Positions 36,984-48,928 of a DNA stretch of 64,000 nt are shown in pieces; the first letter of the stretch is position 1, and every line of letters starts with the position of its first letter. The DNA comes from an uncultured Clostridia bacterium (GTDB lineage: Bacteria; Bacillota; Clostridia; TANB77; CAG-508): contig CALXAT010000001.1 of the NCBI GenBank assembly GCA_944386365.1, positions 277,028-341,027 of the forward strand. The letters are read 5' to 3'. Below the pieces are notes generated by a model, which was given only the letters and a program-made list of their open reading frames with translations, was not told where the DNA came from and made no database searches. The translations under genes were made by a program, and so were the position numbers.

Positions 36984-37054
36984 GTAGGTTTAATGTCTTA
37001 TATATTTATATACTATTTTTGTATTTTTTTCTATTAGTATGACTGGTCAAAAAT

Positions 37055-37090
37055 AGAGAATATTTACTTCTGCTCAAGCAAATATTCTCT
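37055..37090 (-). terminator. Terminator after the WG-repeat gene
   Basis: Stem AGAGAATATTT/AAATATTCTCT with a further inner CTT/AAG pairing, followed on the minus strand by ATTTTTGAC. It separates the tgt operon from the fab operon. Confidence 0.75.
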
Positions 37091-37105
37091 ATGTACTTAT
37101 CCATC

Positions 37106-38587
37106 TTATTCTGTTTCTGTAGTTTCTTGTTCATTATTTTGTTGTTCTTCATCATTTTCATCTACAGTTCTATTATTATTTACTTGATTATTAGATGATG
37201 TCTCATCATTTGAAGTATTTGTTGTTTGTGTTGTATTTGATGAGGTCGTAGTATTTTTATCTGTTGAAGATTGTACACCTAATCTATCCAAATAATCTTC
37301 TACATCATAGGTCCTATCATTTGCAATCATTGTATAATGCTTTTCTCCTCCACTTATTGTCATATAAATATCATCTACAAACGCTTTAAATGGTTGTTCT
37401 CCTGATGCATTTATTAAAGTATATCTATTATTTAAACAAGCTACAATAACATCATAATCTGGTATTACTAATAAATTTATTGCTTCTTTATTATTACTTG
37501 CTATATATCCAAAGCTATCATATTCAAAGTTTACAAGTTGATTTCCATTTTTATCAAATAAGCCCCATTTGTCATTTTTTCTAACAGGTATTAAAGTATC
37601 TACTAATATATATCCTGTTTTTAAATTATTTTCTTCAAATCTAGATATATCTATACCAATTTGATCATTTTCTACATATATGACATTATTTCCATTAAAA
37701 TCGATAACACCATATTTTCCGTTTCTTTCAACTAAATATAGTTCTGAATCATAATCCATCAATTCTATGCTGTCATAATTTATATCTACCTTTGTTTTTT
37801 TATCCGTTCCTATGATACCATATTTGTCATCACTAGATACAATAAAGTCTCCTGTAGATTCTTGGTAAATAATATCATCATATTTACATTCTAAAATCTC
37901 TGTTCCATCTGTTGCATTTATGACACCATAATATCTGTCATTTGTAACTACAAGCATATTTTTTACAACTGCTTTATCATTTTCAAAATTTTCACTTAAT
38001 TGTGTATATCCATAATCTAAGATTGTATTTGCATACATACTAATCAAGAATGGTGTTGTGTTCATTGTAATTACATTGGAATTTTGATCATATACAAATG
38101 TAGTATTAAAAGCTTTTTGCATTCCATCTGTAGTTATGTATAATTCTCCATTAATTGCCTTTACTGGTTTATCCATATAGATATAAGTATAGTTATTTTC
38201 ATTTGCTTCTAGGTTTAATTTATATATTTTATTAGAATTTAATGTGAAATTAGCTACTTCTCCTTCACATTCTATATAGCATTTACTATTGTCTTCTGAT
38301 TTATTACTATATTCTCCATTATAACAATTATATCCTAGATATGAAGATATTGCTCTTATTGGTACATATATGGTTCCATCTGCTTCAAAATCTAATAAAT
38401 TTATAATATCTGGCGTTTCTTGATTATTCAATATAACTCTTAATGTTGTTCCTTGTAAATACATCATGTATGAAACAATACCGATAATGGCAATTACGAC
38501 TAAAACAATAAATACAATTATAATTTTTATTATATTCTTTGTGCCTTTATTCTTATTGTTTGAAAAATCTTCATCTAACAAATTCAT
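37106..38587 (-). CDS. Membrane-anchored WG-repeat protein
   Basis: 493 residues. A signal-anchor lies at about 17-42. Residues about 45-180 resemble the copper-amine-oxidase N-terminal-like stalk domain common on Clostridia surface proteins (GTIYVPIRAISSYLGY ... INGELYITTDG). Residues about 205-390 hold WG-type repeats (YYGVINATDGTEIL, KYGIIGTDKK, KYGVIDFNGN, KWGLFDKNGN). The last 50 residues are low-complexity Thr/Asn/Gln/Glu. The family has no known enzyme role and may bind wall polymers. It lies 11 bases downstream of tgt, so it is at least partly in the queuosine operon. Confidence 0.8.
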   Translation of the reverse strand: MNLLDEDFSNNKNKGTKNIIKIIIVFIVLVVIAIIGIVSYMMYLQGTTLRVILNNQETPDIINLLDFEADGTIYVPIRAISSYLGYNCYNGEYSNKSEDNSKCYIECEGEVANFTLNSNKIYKLNLEANENNYTYIYMDKPVKAINGELYITTDGMQKAFNTTFVYDQNSNVITMNTTPFLISMYANTILDYGYTQLSENFENDKAVVKNMLVVTNDRYYGVINATDGTEILECKYDDIIYQESTGDFIVSSDDKYGIIGTDKKTKVDINYDSIELMDYDSELYLVERNGKYGVIDFNGNNVIYVENDQIGIDISRFEENNLKTGYILVDTLIPVRKNDKWGLFDKNGNQLVNFEYDSFGYIASNNKEAINLLVIPDYDVIVACLNNRYTLINASGEQPFKAFVDDIYMTISGGEKHYTMIANDRTYDVEDYLDRLGVQSSTDKNTTTSSNTTQTTNTSNDETSSNNQVNNNRTVDENDEEQQNNEQETTETE

Positions 38588-38598
38588 TTGTACCCCTC

Positions 38599-39732
<1,134 letters not shown>

Positions 39733-40206
39733 TTATTCTTTATTCTTTTCTTCTTGGTATAGCATTTGAATATTACACTTTTCAAATCCTAATTTTTCAT
39801 AAAATTTTATTGCTTTACTATTTTTGCTGTATGCTTCTAGTTGAATATTTGTTATTCCAACGTCTTGTAAAGTGTTCATCATCGTTTTCATTAACGCCTT
39901 TCCAATTCCTTTACCTCTGTATTCTTCTAAAACAAATATATTGTTAATTGATCCTAACTGTACATTATACCATACTTTTTTCTTTAGTACTTCTGCTGTT
40001 ATAAATCCAACAATCTGCTCATTTTCTTCTGCTACGTAGATATATTGCTGATTCAAAAAATAATCCAAATCCTTTTCTCCAGCTTCAGTATATCCCCATT
40101 CAGGTACAACAATATTTAATCCTAAATCTTTTTCATATTTTGCAAGTAAGTATCTTAAGTCTTGTATATCTTTTATATCTTCTTTTTTAGCGCTTCTTAT
40201 TTTCAT
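39733..40206 (-). CDS. GNAT-family N-acetyltransferase
   Basis: 157 residues. An acetyl-CoA-dependent acetyltransferase of the RimI type, substrate unknown. The acetyl-CoA loop reads EEYRGKGIGKALM (near residue 95-107), followed by LEAYSKNSKAIKFYEKLGFEK, the usual fourth motif. ATG 40206 is preferred over the in-frame GTG 12 bases earlier. It lies between queA and tgt with short gaps, so it is co-transcribed with them, but no queuosine role is known for the family. Confidence 0.85.
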   Translation of the reverse strand: MKIRSAKKEDIKDIQDLRYLLAKYEKDLGLNIVVPEWGYTEAGEKDLDYFLNQQYIYVAEENEQIVGFITAEVLKKKVWYNVQLGSINNIFVLEEYRGKGIGKALMKTMMNTLQDVGITNIQLEAYSKNSKAIKFYEKLGFEKCNIQMLYQEEKNKE

Positions 40207-40235
40207 ATTATCACCCACTCAAACTTTATTCATCA

Positions 40236-41258
40236 TTATTGGATAAACATAGCATCACCAAAACTAAAAAATCTATATTTTTCTTTTACAGCTTCCTTAT
40301 ATGCCTTCATGATATAGTCTTTCCCTGCTAATGCTGATACTAACATTAATAAAGTCGATTGTGGTAAATGGAAATTGGTAATTAATCCATCTAAACATTT
40401 AAAGTGATATCCTGGATAAATAAAAATACTTGTATCGCCTTCTGTTTCTTTCACAAGTCCATTCTCATCTGCAATTGTTTCTAACACTCTACAAGATGTT
40501 GTTCCTACTGCAATAACTCTTTTTCCTTCTTGTTTTGTCTTATTTATTTTTTCAACATCTTCTTGTTTTATATAATAATGTTCTGTATGCATTTCATGAT
40601 TTTCTACATTTTCTTCTTTAACTGGTCGGAATGTTCCGATTCCTACATGTAAAGTCACATTTGCAATTTTTACGCCTTTTTCTTCTATTTTTTTCAATAA
40701 TTCTGGTGTAAAATGTAATCCTGCTGTTGGTGCTGCTGCTGAACCTTCATATTTTGCATAAACAGTTTGATATCTGTCATTATCTTTTAGTTCTTCATGA
40801 ATATATGGTGGTAATGGCATTAATCCAATTTTATCTAATATTTCATTAAATATACCTTCATATGAAAATTTTACTTTTCTGGTTCCTCCTGGCATCACTT
40901 CTAGAATTTCAGCTTTTAATAATCCATCTCCAAATATAACTTTTGTGCCTACGTGAAGTTTATTTCCTGGTCTTACAATAGTTTCCCAAATATCTCCCTC
41001 AATATTATTTAATAATAAGAATTCTACATGTGCTCCTGTTTCTTTTTTTCCATAAATTCTAGCTGGTATTACTTTGGTATTATTTCTTACCAAACAATCT
41101 CCCGGCTCTAAATAATTAATAATATCCTTAAATTTTTTGTGTTCAATCGTTTGTTTACTTCTATCTAAAACCATTAATCTAGATTCATCTCTTTTTTCTA
41201 ATGGTGTTTGTGCGATTAATTCTTGTGGTAAATCATAATTAAATTCTGATACTTTCAC
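40236..41258 (-). CDS. queA: S-adenosylmethionine:tRNA ribosyltransferase-isomerase
   Basis: 340 residues. It adds the epoxy-cyclopentane ring from SAM to preQ1 in tRNA, making epoxyqueuosine. The family start ([28 protein letters not shown]) shows that the true start is GTG at 41258, with GGAGG 5 bases upstream; the longer frame to 41303 is not used. Other conserved segments: [41 protein letters not shown]-like MHTEHYYI and the C-terminal FGDAMFI. Confidence 0.96.
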   Translation of the reverse strand: MKVSEFNYDLPQELIAQTPLEKRDESRLMVLDRSKQTIEHKKFKDIINYLEPGDCLVRNNTKVIPARIYGKKETGAHVEFLLLNNIEGDIWETIVRPGNKLHVGTKVIFGDGLLKAEILEVMPGGTRKVKFSYEGIFNEILDKIGLMPLPPYIHEELKDNDRYQTVYAKYEGSAAAPTAGLHFTPELLKKIEEKGVKIANVTLHVGIGTFRPVKEENVENHEMHTEHYYIKQEDVEKINKTKQEGKRVIAVGTTSCRVLETIADENGLVKETEGDTSIFIYPGYHFKCLDGLITNFHLPQSTLLMLVSALAGKDYIMKAYKEAVKEKYRFFSFGDAMFIQ

Positions 41259-41299
41259 CGTTTCCTCCTTTTTTGAATCAAAATGCCCATTAAGAGGCC

Positions 41300-42664
41300 T
41301 CAAACGGACATTTCGTATTCTCCCATTATTAGTTTTATATTTCGAAATAAATTATTAAAAATTCCTCTTATTTCTTCTATTATATTTTGTGGCTCTTTAT
41401 ATACTTCTAATGCATACGTATAGTTAAAATCCGATTTTTTAGCCGGTTTTAAAGTATATATTTCTTCTGGTAATCCTACATAGCCATCTGACGTATATAT
41501 TTCTTTATTCATATAATCTTTATACCATTTTTTTTGACCTATTAAATATTCATTTTCATAACCATATTCTTTATAGGCATGTAATTCAGGAATAGCATAA
41601 CCATATTCTTTTGCTGTTCTTTCCAAGGAATGTAAAAATTCATGTAAAAATACTTCTTCCGGAAATTGATTTACTCTAACATTATATTTGTATATATAGC
41701 TTTTTGAACTATTCGGTAATCGAATATTTGAAAAACCGATTCCATAATAATCCATAGAACCTAAACCTATCCAATCTTTAATTTCTATATCATCTTCATA
41801 TTCTTCATTTCCTAATCTCACAACTGCAAAAATATGATCATAGTTATTTTGATTTATAATATCTTTTATTTGATCTTCTATATCTTCTGGTGCAACATAG
41901 TACCCGAATTCTTCATCATAGGATAATGAAGTAATTGGCTGTTGTATTTCATATATATCACAATCTGCTGTCATTTTTCCTTCTGATAATTCATTACAAG
42001 ATTTTTCAAATCTATTAATTGTTTTTTTAATATCCGTTATATCTGTATCTGTCACTTGAATATCTATTGCTTTATTATTAATTACTACATCTGTATTTTC
42101 AAAGATAAAGCAAGCAAAATTCCAGTTACTATTTTCATCATTTTGGCCTTCCTCTAATTTAAAATCAGAAAACCATGCTTGTCCTTTTGCATTTCCAGCT
42201 GTTCCGCCTAATCTAAAGGCAATATTCACCATATCTCTATTTTTAGAATTAAATATTAATTCTATTTCTTGCCAATCTGTATCTCCACTAATGGCAACTG
42301 ATCTTTCTGTCGTATCAGATATAGAAATTTGCGCTCCTATACTTGATGCAAATTCTTCTGCTTCAACACCTTTTGTTTTTACCATGCAAGTTACTTTGTA
42401 AGGTGTATTCTTTTTTACTTGTATCTCTTTAGAAAACATGGCATCATTAAATTCATTTGATGTTATCCTATAACTACTTATATCTGAATATTTTACTTCA
42501 TCATCTCTTTTAAATTCTGATGTATTTAATTTTGCTTCACTTCTGATAAATTCATTAAAATTATTATTTTGATAAAATTTGTATGCTAAATATACAGCAA
42601 ACATTAAAATTATAAAAACAATGAGATTCATTATGAATGCTTTTGCATTTATATTTTTTTTCAT
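41300..42664 (-). CDS. Anchored protein with carbohydrate-binding-like domain and HEFLH site
   Basis: 454 residues. A single signal-anchor at about 8-30. Residues about 60-170 look like a CBM-type beta-sandwich ([16 protein letters not shown] ... [24 protein letters not shown]). The second half has the zinc-protease-like motif [14 protein letters not shown] (near 360), with a downstream Glu/His-rich segment ([14 protein letters not shown]). It may therefore be a surface zinc peptidase of unknown family, or a peptidase-like domain that cuts a glycan-linked peptide. It sits between a membrane glycosyltransferase and queA with short gaps. Confidence 0.65.
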   Translation of the reverse strand: MKKNINAKAFIMNLIVFIILMFAVYLAYKFYQNNNFNEFIRSEAKLNTSEFKRDDEVKYSDISSYRITSNEFNDAMFSKEIQVKKNTPYKVTCMVKTKGVEAEEFASSIGAQISISDTTERSVAISGDTDWQEIELIFNSKNRDMVNIAFRLGGTAGNAKGQAWFSDFKLEEGQNDENSNWNFACFIFENTDVVINNKAIDIQVTDTDITDIKKTINRFEKSCNELSEGKMTADCDIYEIQQPITSLSYDEEFGYYVAPEDIEDQIKDIINQNNYDHIFAVVRLGNEEYEDDIEIKDWIGLGSMDYYGIGFSNIRLPNSSKSYIYKYNVRVNQFPEEVFLHEFLHSLERTAKEYGYAIPELHAYKEYGYENEYLIGQKKWYKDYMNKEIYTSDGYVGLPEEIYTLKPAKKSDFNYTYALEVYKEPQNIIEEIRGIFNNLFRNIKLIMGEYEMSV

Positions 42665-42682
42665 TCTGATTTTCCTTTATAC

Positions 42683-44197
42683 TTATTCTTTTTCTAATAA
42701 TATAATTGTATATACATAATTTTGATATTTTGTTTTAAATTCTATTGGCTCTGTAATTACTTGCATGCTTTCCTTTGGAAATGCATTATATAAACTATAA
42801 TCTTGTGAGTCTATTAACCATATTCTTCCATGATAGTCTTTTAATATATCTTCATAATTATATATAATTTCCATTCCTGGTCCATACGCTTTATACGCTT
42901 CTTCTACATCCCAATAATCACCATTATAGAAGTATTGCTTATTATCTGGGAAAAATGCTGCTATAACACCACCATTTCCTATATTAGAATATACAATAAT
43001 ATCCTCTGGTTGAATATTTTCTTTTAAATATTCTATTTGTTTCATATTACTACTATCATAGTTTATCATAATATTTGTCACATTACTAATACAACCTAAA
43101 ATTAATATAGCAGCACATATACATATTGTCACCCATTTTCTTTTTTCTTTTGCCATAAAATAGGCAATGCCAAAAATATATAATCCAGTAACAACAATTA
43201 AATATCTTGCATATAAAATCGGTGTTTTTAACGATATAATAAGTACTGCAAGAATTACCGCTATATATAAAATAATTGCTAACATGCCTGGGCACATTTC
43301 ACTTTTCTCTTTTTTGGCTTTATAGATTCTATATCCTATATATATATACATGGCTAAAGAAGCTACTAATGCTATAATTGTCTGTAAATTAAACGTAAAA
43401 GTAGAATCTAATTGTCTTCTAAATTGGAAACTAAGAACCTCTATCAATGTACTAAATTGCAATGCTATCCAAAATCCATTCTCCACATGTGCAACTTGTC
43501 CTTTTAAATATAATAACCAAGGTATATACGCAATTACTTGGATAATTGCTAATATAATAAAATTTCTTAATATTTTTGCATTTTCTTTTCTATTCTTTAT
43601 GAAATAAATCAATAAAAAGAAATTGATTATCCCTGCTGCTGCCAATGCATAATAATGTATATAACATGCTGTTATACTAAAAATCCCAAATATAATTAAG
43701 TTTATATTTTGTATCTTTAATTCTTTTTTATCTTTTACATTTTTATATAATCTATATCCATATATTGCTAATAATGTCACAATTAAACATGACCATGAAT
43801 ACATTCTTATTTCCTGACTATATGTACACATAATTGGTAAAAAATAAGTTAAAAATGAAAAGAGAATTCCTACTTTTTCTCCAAAATCTTTTCTTATGTG
43901 TGTATAGCCTAATATTCCTAATATTACAATTGCCAACACTGAAAAAATTCTAAATATCATGACATTATTACCAAAAATTATCCAAACAATATGTAACATC
44001 CAATAATATAATGGTGGATGCACATCATTTCCTGTTATGTTCCATATATCTCCGAAGTTATGTTTTGCAATTGCCACTGAATAGCTTTCATCAAACCAAA
44101 TATCTTCATGAAACGCTGATAAGAATATAAATATAATGCCTAATAATATAATTCCTATATGTATATATTTTTTGTTAATACTTTTTAACTTTTTCAT
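42683..44197 (-). CDS. Membrane glycosyltransferase (GT39/ArnT-like)
   Basis: 504 residues with about 10 or more membrane helices. The first outer loop carries DIWFDESYSVAIAKHNFGDIW, with the catalytic Asp-Glu typical of the GT-C families, then NDVHPPLYYWMLHIVW. It should transfer a sugar from a polyprenyl-phosphate donor outside the membrane. A soluble C-terminal domain of about 110 residues follows the last helix. ATG 44197 is chosen because AGGAG lies 7 bases ahead. Acceptor unknown; the neighbouring glycosyltransferase suggests wall or surface polysaccharide work. Confidence 0.85.
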   Translation of the reverse strand: MKKLKSINKKYIHIGIILLGIIFIFLSAFHEDIWFDESYSVAIAKHNFGDIWNITGNDVHPPLYYWMLHIVWIIFGNNVMIFRIFSVLAIVILGILGYTHIRKDFGEKVGILFSFLTYFLPIMCTYSQEIRMYSWSCLIVTLLAIYGYRLYKNVKDKKELKIQNINLIIFGIFSITACYIHYYALAAAGIINFFLLIYFIKNRKENAKILRNFIILAIIQVIAYIPWLLYLKGQVAHVENGFWIALQFSTLIEVLSFQFRRQLDSTFTFNLQTIIALVASLAMYIYIGYRIYKAKKEKSEMCPGMLAIILYIAVILAVLIISLKTPILYARYLIVVTGLYIFGIAYFMAKEKRKWVTICICAAILILGCISNVTNIMINYDSSNMKQIEYLKENIQPEDIIVYSNIGNGGVIAAFFPDNKQYFYNGDYWDVEEAYKAYGPGMEIIYNYEDILKDYHGRIWLIDSQDYSLYNAFPKESMQVITEPIEFKTKYQNYVYTIILLEKE

Positions 44198-44320
44198 TCT
44201 TTCTCCTATATTTTTTCCATAATATTTTGTTTTTTTCAATAATAATAAGTGGAACATTATCTATTGTCATAGTTAACAACATTTAATACGTCCACTTATA
44301 TATTTTTCTTTATATATTTA

Positions 44321-45583
44321 TTAAACTAATTCTTTTTCAGTTTGTGTATTATTATTAGAAACATCTGATATTTTTATACTTCTTACATGATTTATCTTTT
44401 CCCAAGATGTATTTCTTATAAATAAACATTTAAAGTTAATACATATCCAAGTCAATAGAAATAGTGGATAACAAAGTAATCCTTTTGCCATTGGCTTAAT
44501 TTTTCTTCCATCTAGCCACATTGCAAATATTCCTACCAATATTGGTAATATAAATGTTGGGACTAAATATAATACTAAATTCTTTATTAATTCTGCTGTT
44601 GTTATAGATTCCGCATTATACATAACAAAATTTGTAAATAATAATAGCATTGTAATAATAAACATTGGAATACTTCCAACAATATATAACAAACCATCAA
44701 AGTTAATCATCTTTTTATTTTCTTTTGCCGCAATTGCTAAATCTTTTGTATATTTCTTTATACATTGCATATGACCTACTGTCCATCTACTTCTTTGTGA
44801 CCAACTTTGTCTAAATCCTGTAGGTTGTTCATCATAAACAATTGCATCTGTTGCCCAACCTAGTTTTTTACCTTTTATAATTCTTTTCAATGAGAACTCT
44901 ATATCTTCTGTTAATGTCTCTGTATCCCAGCCTTGTGGTTTTATAACATCAAATTTAACCATAAAGCCAGTACCATTTAATAATGGTGATAATCCAATAT
45001 TATATCTAGCTAAATGATAAAATCTATGCATTTGCCAATAGAAAATAGCATATCCTGCTGTTATCCAGTTATCAGATGGATTTTTAATATCTCTATAACC
45101 TTGCACAACATCTTCTCCTTGGCATAATTTTTTGTTCATATTTTTTATAAAATTCTTATCTACTATATTATCAGCATCAAATACGAAAAAAGCATCATAT
45201 GGAGCATCCTCTGCAATTTTTTGTTGTAGAAACCAATTTAATGCATATCCTTTTGTTTTCTTTGTTTCATCAAATCTTTCATATACAATAGCTCCTGCAT
45301 CTCTAGCAATTTGTGCTGTATTATCTGTACAATTATCTGCTATTACATAAATATCATATAATTCCTTATTATATGTTTGATTTTTTAAACTTTCTATCAA
45401 ATTTCCTACCACTGCTTCTTCATTATGTGCCGGTATAATAGCCATAAATCTATGATCTTTATTTTCTTTTAAAGGTTTATCTTTTAGTTTTACCAAAGAA
45501 CATAAACTTACGATTACTTGATATAACCAAAATATTGTAACCGTCCATACTAAAGCTTCTCTTAGTATATATAAATAATCCAT
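44321..45583 (-). CDS. Family 2 glycosyltransferase with membrane segments
   Basis: 420 residues. One helix near the N-terminus, a GT-A catalytic domain (about 45-290) and three or more C-terminal helices. Motifs: IIPAHNEEAVVGNL, the nucleotide-sugar Asp in VIADNCTDNT, DAD in FFVFDADN (near 120), TEDIEF (near 225) and QRSRW (near 258), which together mark a processive synthase of the IcaA/hyaluronan/cellulose type. It probably makes or exports a surface polysaccharide. Binding site AGAGG before ATG 45583. Confidence 0.9.
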   Translation of the reverse strand: MDYLYILREALVWTVTIFWLYQVIVSLCSLVKLKDKPLKENKDHRFMAIIPAHNEEAVVGNLIESLKNQTYNKELYDIYVIADNCTDNTAQIARDAGAIVYERFDETKKTKGYALNWFLQQKIAEDAPYDAFFVFDADNIVDKNFIKNMNKKLCQGEDVVQGYRDIKNPSDNWITAGYAIFYWQMHRFYHLARYNIGLSPLLNGTGFMVKFDVIKPQGWDTETLTEDIEFSLKRIIKGKKLGWATDAIVYDEQPTGFRQSWSQRSRWTVGHMQCIKKYTKDLAIAAKENKKMINFDGLLYIVGSIPMFIITMLLLFTNFVMYNAESITTAELIKNLVLYLVPTFILPILVGIFAMWLDGRKIKPMAKGLLCYPLFLLTWICINFKCLFIRNTSWEKINHVRSIKISDVSNNNTQTEKELV

Positions 45584-45703
45584 TTTTCTACCTCTCTTTT
45601 TAATAATACTTTCTATATATTATTATACTACCTTTTATATTATACTATTATTGGTAAAATATTGCAACTTTTTTAATTAAATTTAATATATTTTTAATAA
45701 ATT

Positions 45704-47020
45704 CTATTTACCTCTTTCTCCACGCATGTTTTCAGCATCTGCTTCTATATCTTCTTCTATATTTTTTTGAAATTCTTCTAAAGTCTTATCTTCTTTTTTA
45801 TCCCATGCTCTTTCTACCATCTCTCTAACTTCTCTTTCCGTAAACTTATCCGCAATTTGTTCATTTTTCATTAATAGGGCTACTGTATCATCTACATGAT
45901 TATGTTTTGATGTATTTGGGTTTCCATCCATATCTTCTTGTTGCATTTCTTCGCATGGTTCTTCTTGTGCGTTTTCATGTTGTTTTGCTTCTTGATAAGA
46001 AGCTTCTACTGAACGATATCCGTCTTGATATTCTTGTGACAATTTTTGTGTTTCTTCATCCATACCTTCTACTGGGTTTTTAGAATTTGAAGTTTCTAAT
46101 TGCTTATCTAGACTCTTATTTCCTTCAACGCCGTTTCCGCCAATCGTTTTATCTTGTGAATGATATACTTCCACTTCTCCATATTGTCCTTTTTCTATTC
46201 CAATTGTTTCTTCTCCTTGAACTTGTAACCTTGTTAAAACATCTCCCTTTTTAGGATTTCTATTTTTATTTTGACTAACTTGATAATTTTCTTTTTCTGG
46301 ATTTGTTCCATCCTGTGTATCATTCTCTAAGTCCAAAGCTCTTACAATTGGTTTACCATCTTTTCCTGTTTTATCTGTTATAACCACTGCTTCATATCTT
46401 GATGAATGTCCTTCTAATGGTTTTCCATTTTCATCTCTTAAATTGTCTAATTCGTCAGATTCTATAATACCTAATTTTCCGCCTTTTTCATCTCCGCCTT
46501 TAATCTTTCCAGCTTTTTCTAACTTTTCTCCTAACGAATCAAAATCTGTTACCATTGTGTCCATATCTACTTCTTGTTTTATATGAATATCAGCTGTTGT
46601 ATTTTCTACTTTTGATTTTTTTCCTCTAACGGATTCCTCTTGCTTTGCATCTTTCTTTTTTGCATCAGGTTCTTTTGAGGATTTCTTTTTTGTACTTTCT
46701 GATTTCTTATCGCCTATAGTGCTTTGATATCCCATTTGTCTATCATAAACATTTTCTTCTTGTTCCTTTTCTTGATCTGTCTTTAAAATTTCCTCTTTGC
46801 CTACTGTTTCAATAATTTGTGTCACTTCATCTCTTATTTGTCCAGAAAGTTCATTTCCTAACGTATTTTCTCTAAATACAATTAATGTATCTGCCATAAC
46901 ATCTGGATCATATGCACCGATTATTTCAGTTCCCAAAACATACTTATATAATTCTCCGTCTTTTTCTACATGCAATTCTTTTTCTTCACCATTTACATTT
47001 ATTTTTCCTAAACTTTTCAT
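45704..47020 (-). CDS. Highly charged, probably disordered protein (438 aa)
   Basis: Not recognised. No signal peptide or membrane segment. The first 75 residues form a small domain (KINVNGEEKELHVEKDGELYKYVLGTEII ... DTLIVFREN) and the rest is a long Lys/Glu/Asp/Gln-rich region that should be mostly unstructured, ending in a helical charged segment (FTEREVREMVERAWDKKEDKTLEEFQKNIEED). There is no close binding site before ATG 47020; AGGAGA lies about 38 bases upstream. It is flanked by unrelated genes, and codon use is like the neighbours. Confidence 0.55.
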   Translation of the reverse strand: MKSLGKINVNGEEKELHVEKDGELYKYVLGTEIIGAYDPDVMADTLIVFRENTLGNELSGQIRDEVTQIIETVGKEEILKTDQEKEQEENVYDRQMGYQSTIGDKKSESTKKKSSKEPDAKKKDAKQEESVRGKKSKVENTTADIHIKQEVDMDTMVTDFDSLGEKLEKAGKIKGGDEKGGKLGIIESDELDNLRDENGKPLEGHSSRYEAVVITDKTGKDGKPIVRALDLENDTQDGTNPEKENYQVSQNKNRNPKKGDVLTRLQVQGEETIGIEKGQYGEVEVYHSQDKTIGGNGVEGNKSLDKQLETSNSKNPVEGMDEETQKLSQEYQDGYRSVEASYQEAKQHENAQEEPCEEMQQEDMDGNPNTSKHNHVDDTVALLMKNEQIADKFTEREVREMVERAWDKKEDKTLEEFQKNIEEDIEADAENMRGERGK

Positions 47021-47152
47021 AAAATTTATTTCATGTACAAATATACTTATACATATCTCCTTTCATAAAATCTACTATATGCAAATTTTCTTTCTCTCTT
47101 TTATATTATATTACAAATAAACTTTTCCTTCAATATCTTAAGAAAAATTTAA

Positions 47153-47181
47153 TTTACTAATTTTTCTTTTTATGATATAAT
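47153..47181 (+). promoter_or_regulatory. Promoter for the HD-domain gene
   Basis: TTTACT (47153-47158) and TATAAT (47176-47181), 17 bases apart. A leader of about 80 bases with no clear structure follows before the ATG at 47268. Confidence 0.6.
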
Positions 47182-47267
47182 AGAAGTATGAATGTAAATA
47201 TTTACACAATTTTACTTAATGAAAACATTTATTTTTTTAATACATAAAATGTTTAAGGGGTATATAA

Positions 47268-47804
47268 ATGAAAAAAATTTTAAATAAATTAGATATTAAT
47301 AATGAAGAATTTTTAAATATAATTGCAGAATTTATAAATAATGAAACTGTACAAGAAATGAAAAAATATAGACAACATTATGAAACAACTTGCTTTGATC
47401 ATTGTTATATGGTTGCTTTTTATTGTTATTGGATATGTAAAAGATATCACTTAGATTATGTTGCAGCAACAAGAGCTGCTATGTTACATGATTTGTTTTT
47501 ATATGATTGGAGAGTTAGACAACCTGATAGAAAAGGTTTGCATGCTTTTACTCATGGAAAAACAGCCTGTGAAAATGCTAGCAAATTATTTAATTTAAGT
47601 CAAAAAGAAAAAGATATGATTACAACCCATATGTGGCCTGTAACAATGCAATTTCCAACTTCTATAGAAGGTTTTATTTTAACTTTTGTTGATAAATACT
47701 GTGCTACTTCTGAAACCTTAGAAGTTATAAAATCTAGAATATTTATGAAAAAAGCTTTTCGATATGCTTACTTATTCTTAAGTTTAATTATGATTCGTAT
47801 TTAA
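47268..47804 (+). CDS. HD-domain phosphohydrolase
   Basis: 178 residues. The metal-binding HD pattern is visible: His in FDHCYMVAFYCYWIC, HD in AAMLHDLFLYDW (near 80), then HAFTHGKTAC (near 105) and the final Asp in FVDKYC (near 146). The family hydrolyses nucleotides or related phosphates; the substrate of this subgroup is not known. GGGG-type binding site 8 bases upstream of the ATG. It has its own promoter and terminator, so it is a single-gene unit. Confidence 0.85.
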   Translation: MKKILNKLDINNEEFLNIIAEFINNETVQEMKKYRQHYETTCFDHCYMVAFYCYWICKRYHLDYVAATRAAMLHDLFLYDWRVRQPDRKGLHAFTHGKTACENASKLFNLSQKEKDMITTHMWPVTMQFPTSIEGFILTFVDKYCATSETLEVIKSRIFMKKAFRYAYLFLSLIMIRI

Positions 47805-47807
47805 TAG

Positions 47808-47841
47808 AAAACGTTTCTTATTAATATATAAGAAGCGTTTT
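47808..47841 (+). terminator. Terminator after the HD-domain gene
   Basis: Inverted repeat AAAACG(T)TTCTTA/TAAGAAGCGTTTT with an 8-base loop, followed by ATTTTTG. Confidence 0.75.
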
Positions 47842-47995
47842 ATTTTTGCATCATTTTCTTTTTATTATATCTTTAAAAATATGAACAAATTTTTATTTTT
47901 GCTATTCTCATTTCATCATTTTTATAATATAATGACAATGTATAAAAAATATAAATATATTTTTATCTACTATTTGGAAAAATCAGGTGATTTTT

Positions 47996-48874
47996 ATGAA
48001 AAAAATTTTATTCAAAGGCTGTGGAACAGCTATCAGTACGCCTTTTGATGAAAAAGGTGTAAATTTAAAAGAATTTGAAAGATTAATTAATTTTCAAATT
48101 GAAAATGGCGTAGATGCCATTATTGTATGTGGAACGACAGGAGAATCTTCTACCATGACAGAAAAAGAGAAGGATGTTACTATTTCTTGTGCTGTCAAAA
48201 CGGCTAATGGAAGAGTACCTATTATTGCAGGTACTGGTGGTAATAACACTATGAAAGTTATTGAAAATTCTAAAAAAGCAGAAGCTTTAGGTGTTGATGG
48301 ACTTTTAGTTGTTACTCCTTATTACAACAAATGTACACAAAAGGGCTTAATCGAACATTATAAAATCATTAGCGAAAGTGTATCTCTACCAATTATTCTA
48401 TATAGCGTACCAAGTAGAACCGGTGTCAATATTTTACCAGAAACTTGTTTAGAATTATCTAAAATCGATAATATTGTTGCTATCAAAGAAGCTAGTGGTA
48501 ATTTATCTCAAGTAGCTGAAATTGCCCATTTATGTGGAGATAACTTACATATTTATTCAGGAAATGATGACCAAATATTGCCAGTTTTATCATTGGGTGG
48601 TCTTGGTGTTATTTCCGTTTTATCCAATGTAAAACCACAATATACACATGACATGGTTCAAAACTTTTTTGATGGTAATGTTGAAAAATCTACAAAAATG
48701 CAATTAGATGCTTTACCATTAATAAAAGCTTTATTTTCAGAAGTTAACCCTATTCCTGTTAAAGCTGCTTTAAATCATATTGGTTTTAATTTTGGAATTC
48801 CTAGATTACCACTTACTAAAATGAGCAGTGATAAAGAGCAAAAATTAATTGATGCATTAGATAAATTAGTATAA
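47996..48874 (+). CDS. dapA: 4-hydroxy-tetrahydrodipicolinate synthase
   Basis: 292 residues. It condenses pyruvate and aspartate semialdehyde in the diaminopimelate/lysine pathway (also the route to spore dipicolinate). Motifs: GCGTAISTPF, CGTTGESSTM (near 46, substrate loop), the Tyr in YYNKCTQKGLIEHY, YSVPSRTG (near 136) and the Schiff-base Lys in VAIKEASGN (near 163). ATG 47996 is used with AGGTGA ahead; the frame three codons longer begins with GTG inside that site. dapB follows after 54 bases. Confidence 0.96.
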   Translation: MKKILFKGCGTAISTPFDEKGVNLKEFERLINFQIENGVDAIIVCGTTGESSTMTEKEKDVTISCAVKTANGRVPIIAGTGGNNTMKVIENSKKAEALGVDGLLVVTPYYNKCTQKGLIEHYKIISESVSLPIILYSVPSRTGVNILPETCLELSKIDNIVAIKEASGNLSQVAEIAHLCGDNLHIYSGNDDQILPVLSLGGLGVISVLSNVKPQYTHDMVQNFFDGNVEKSTKMQLDALPLIKALFSEVNPIPVKAALNHIGFNFGIPRLPLTKMSSDKEQKLIDALDKLV

Positions 48875-48928
48875 TATAAATAGATTTTAAAATATAATAA
48901 CAAATTTAATAAAATATGGAGGTATCAA

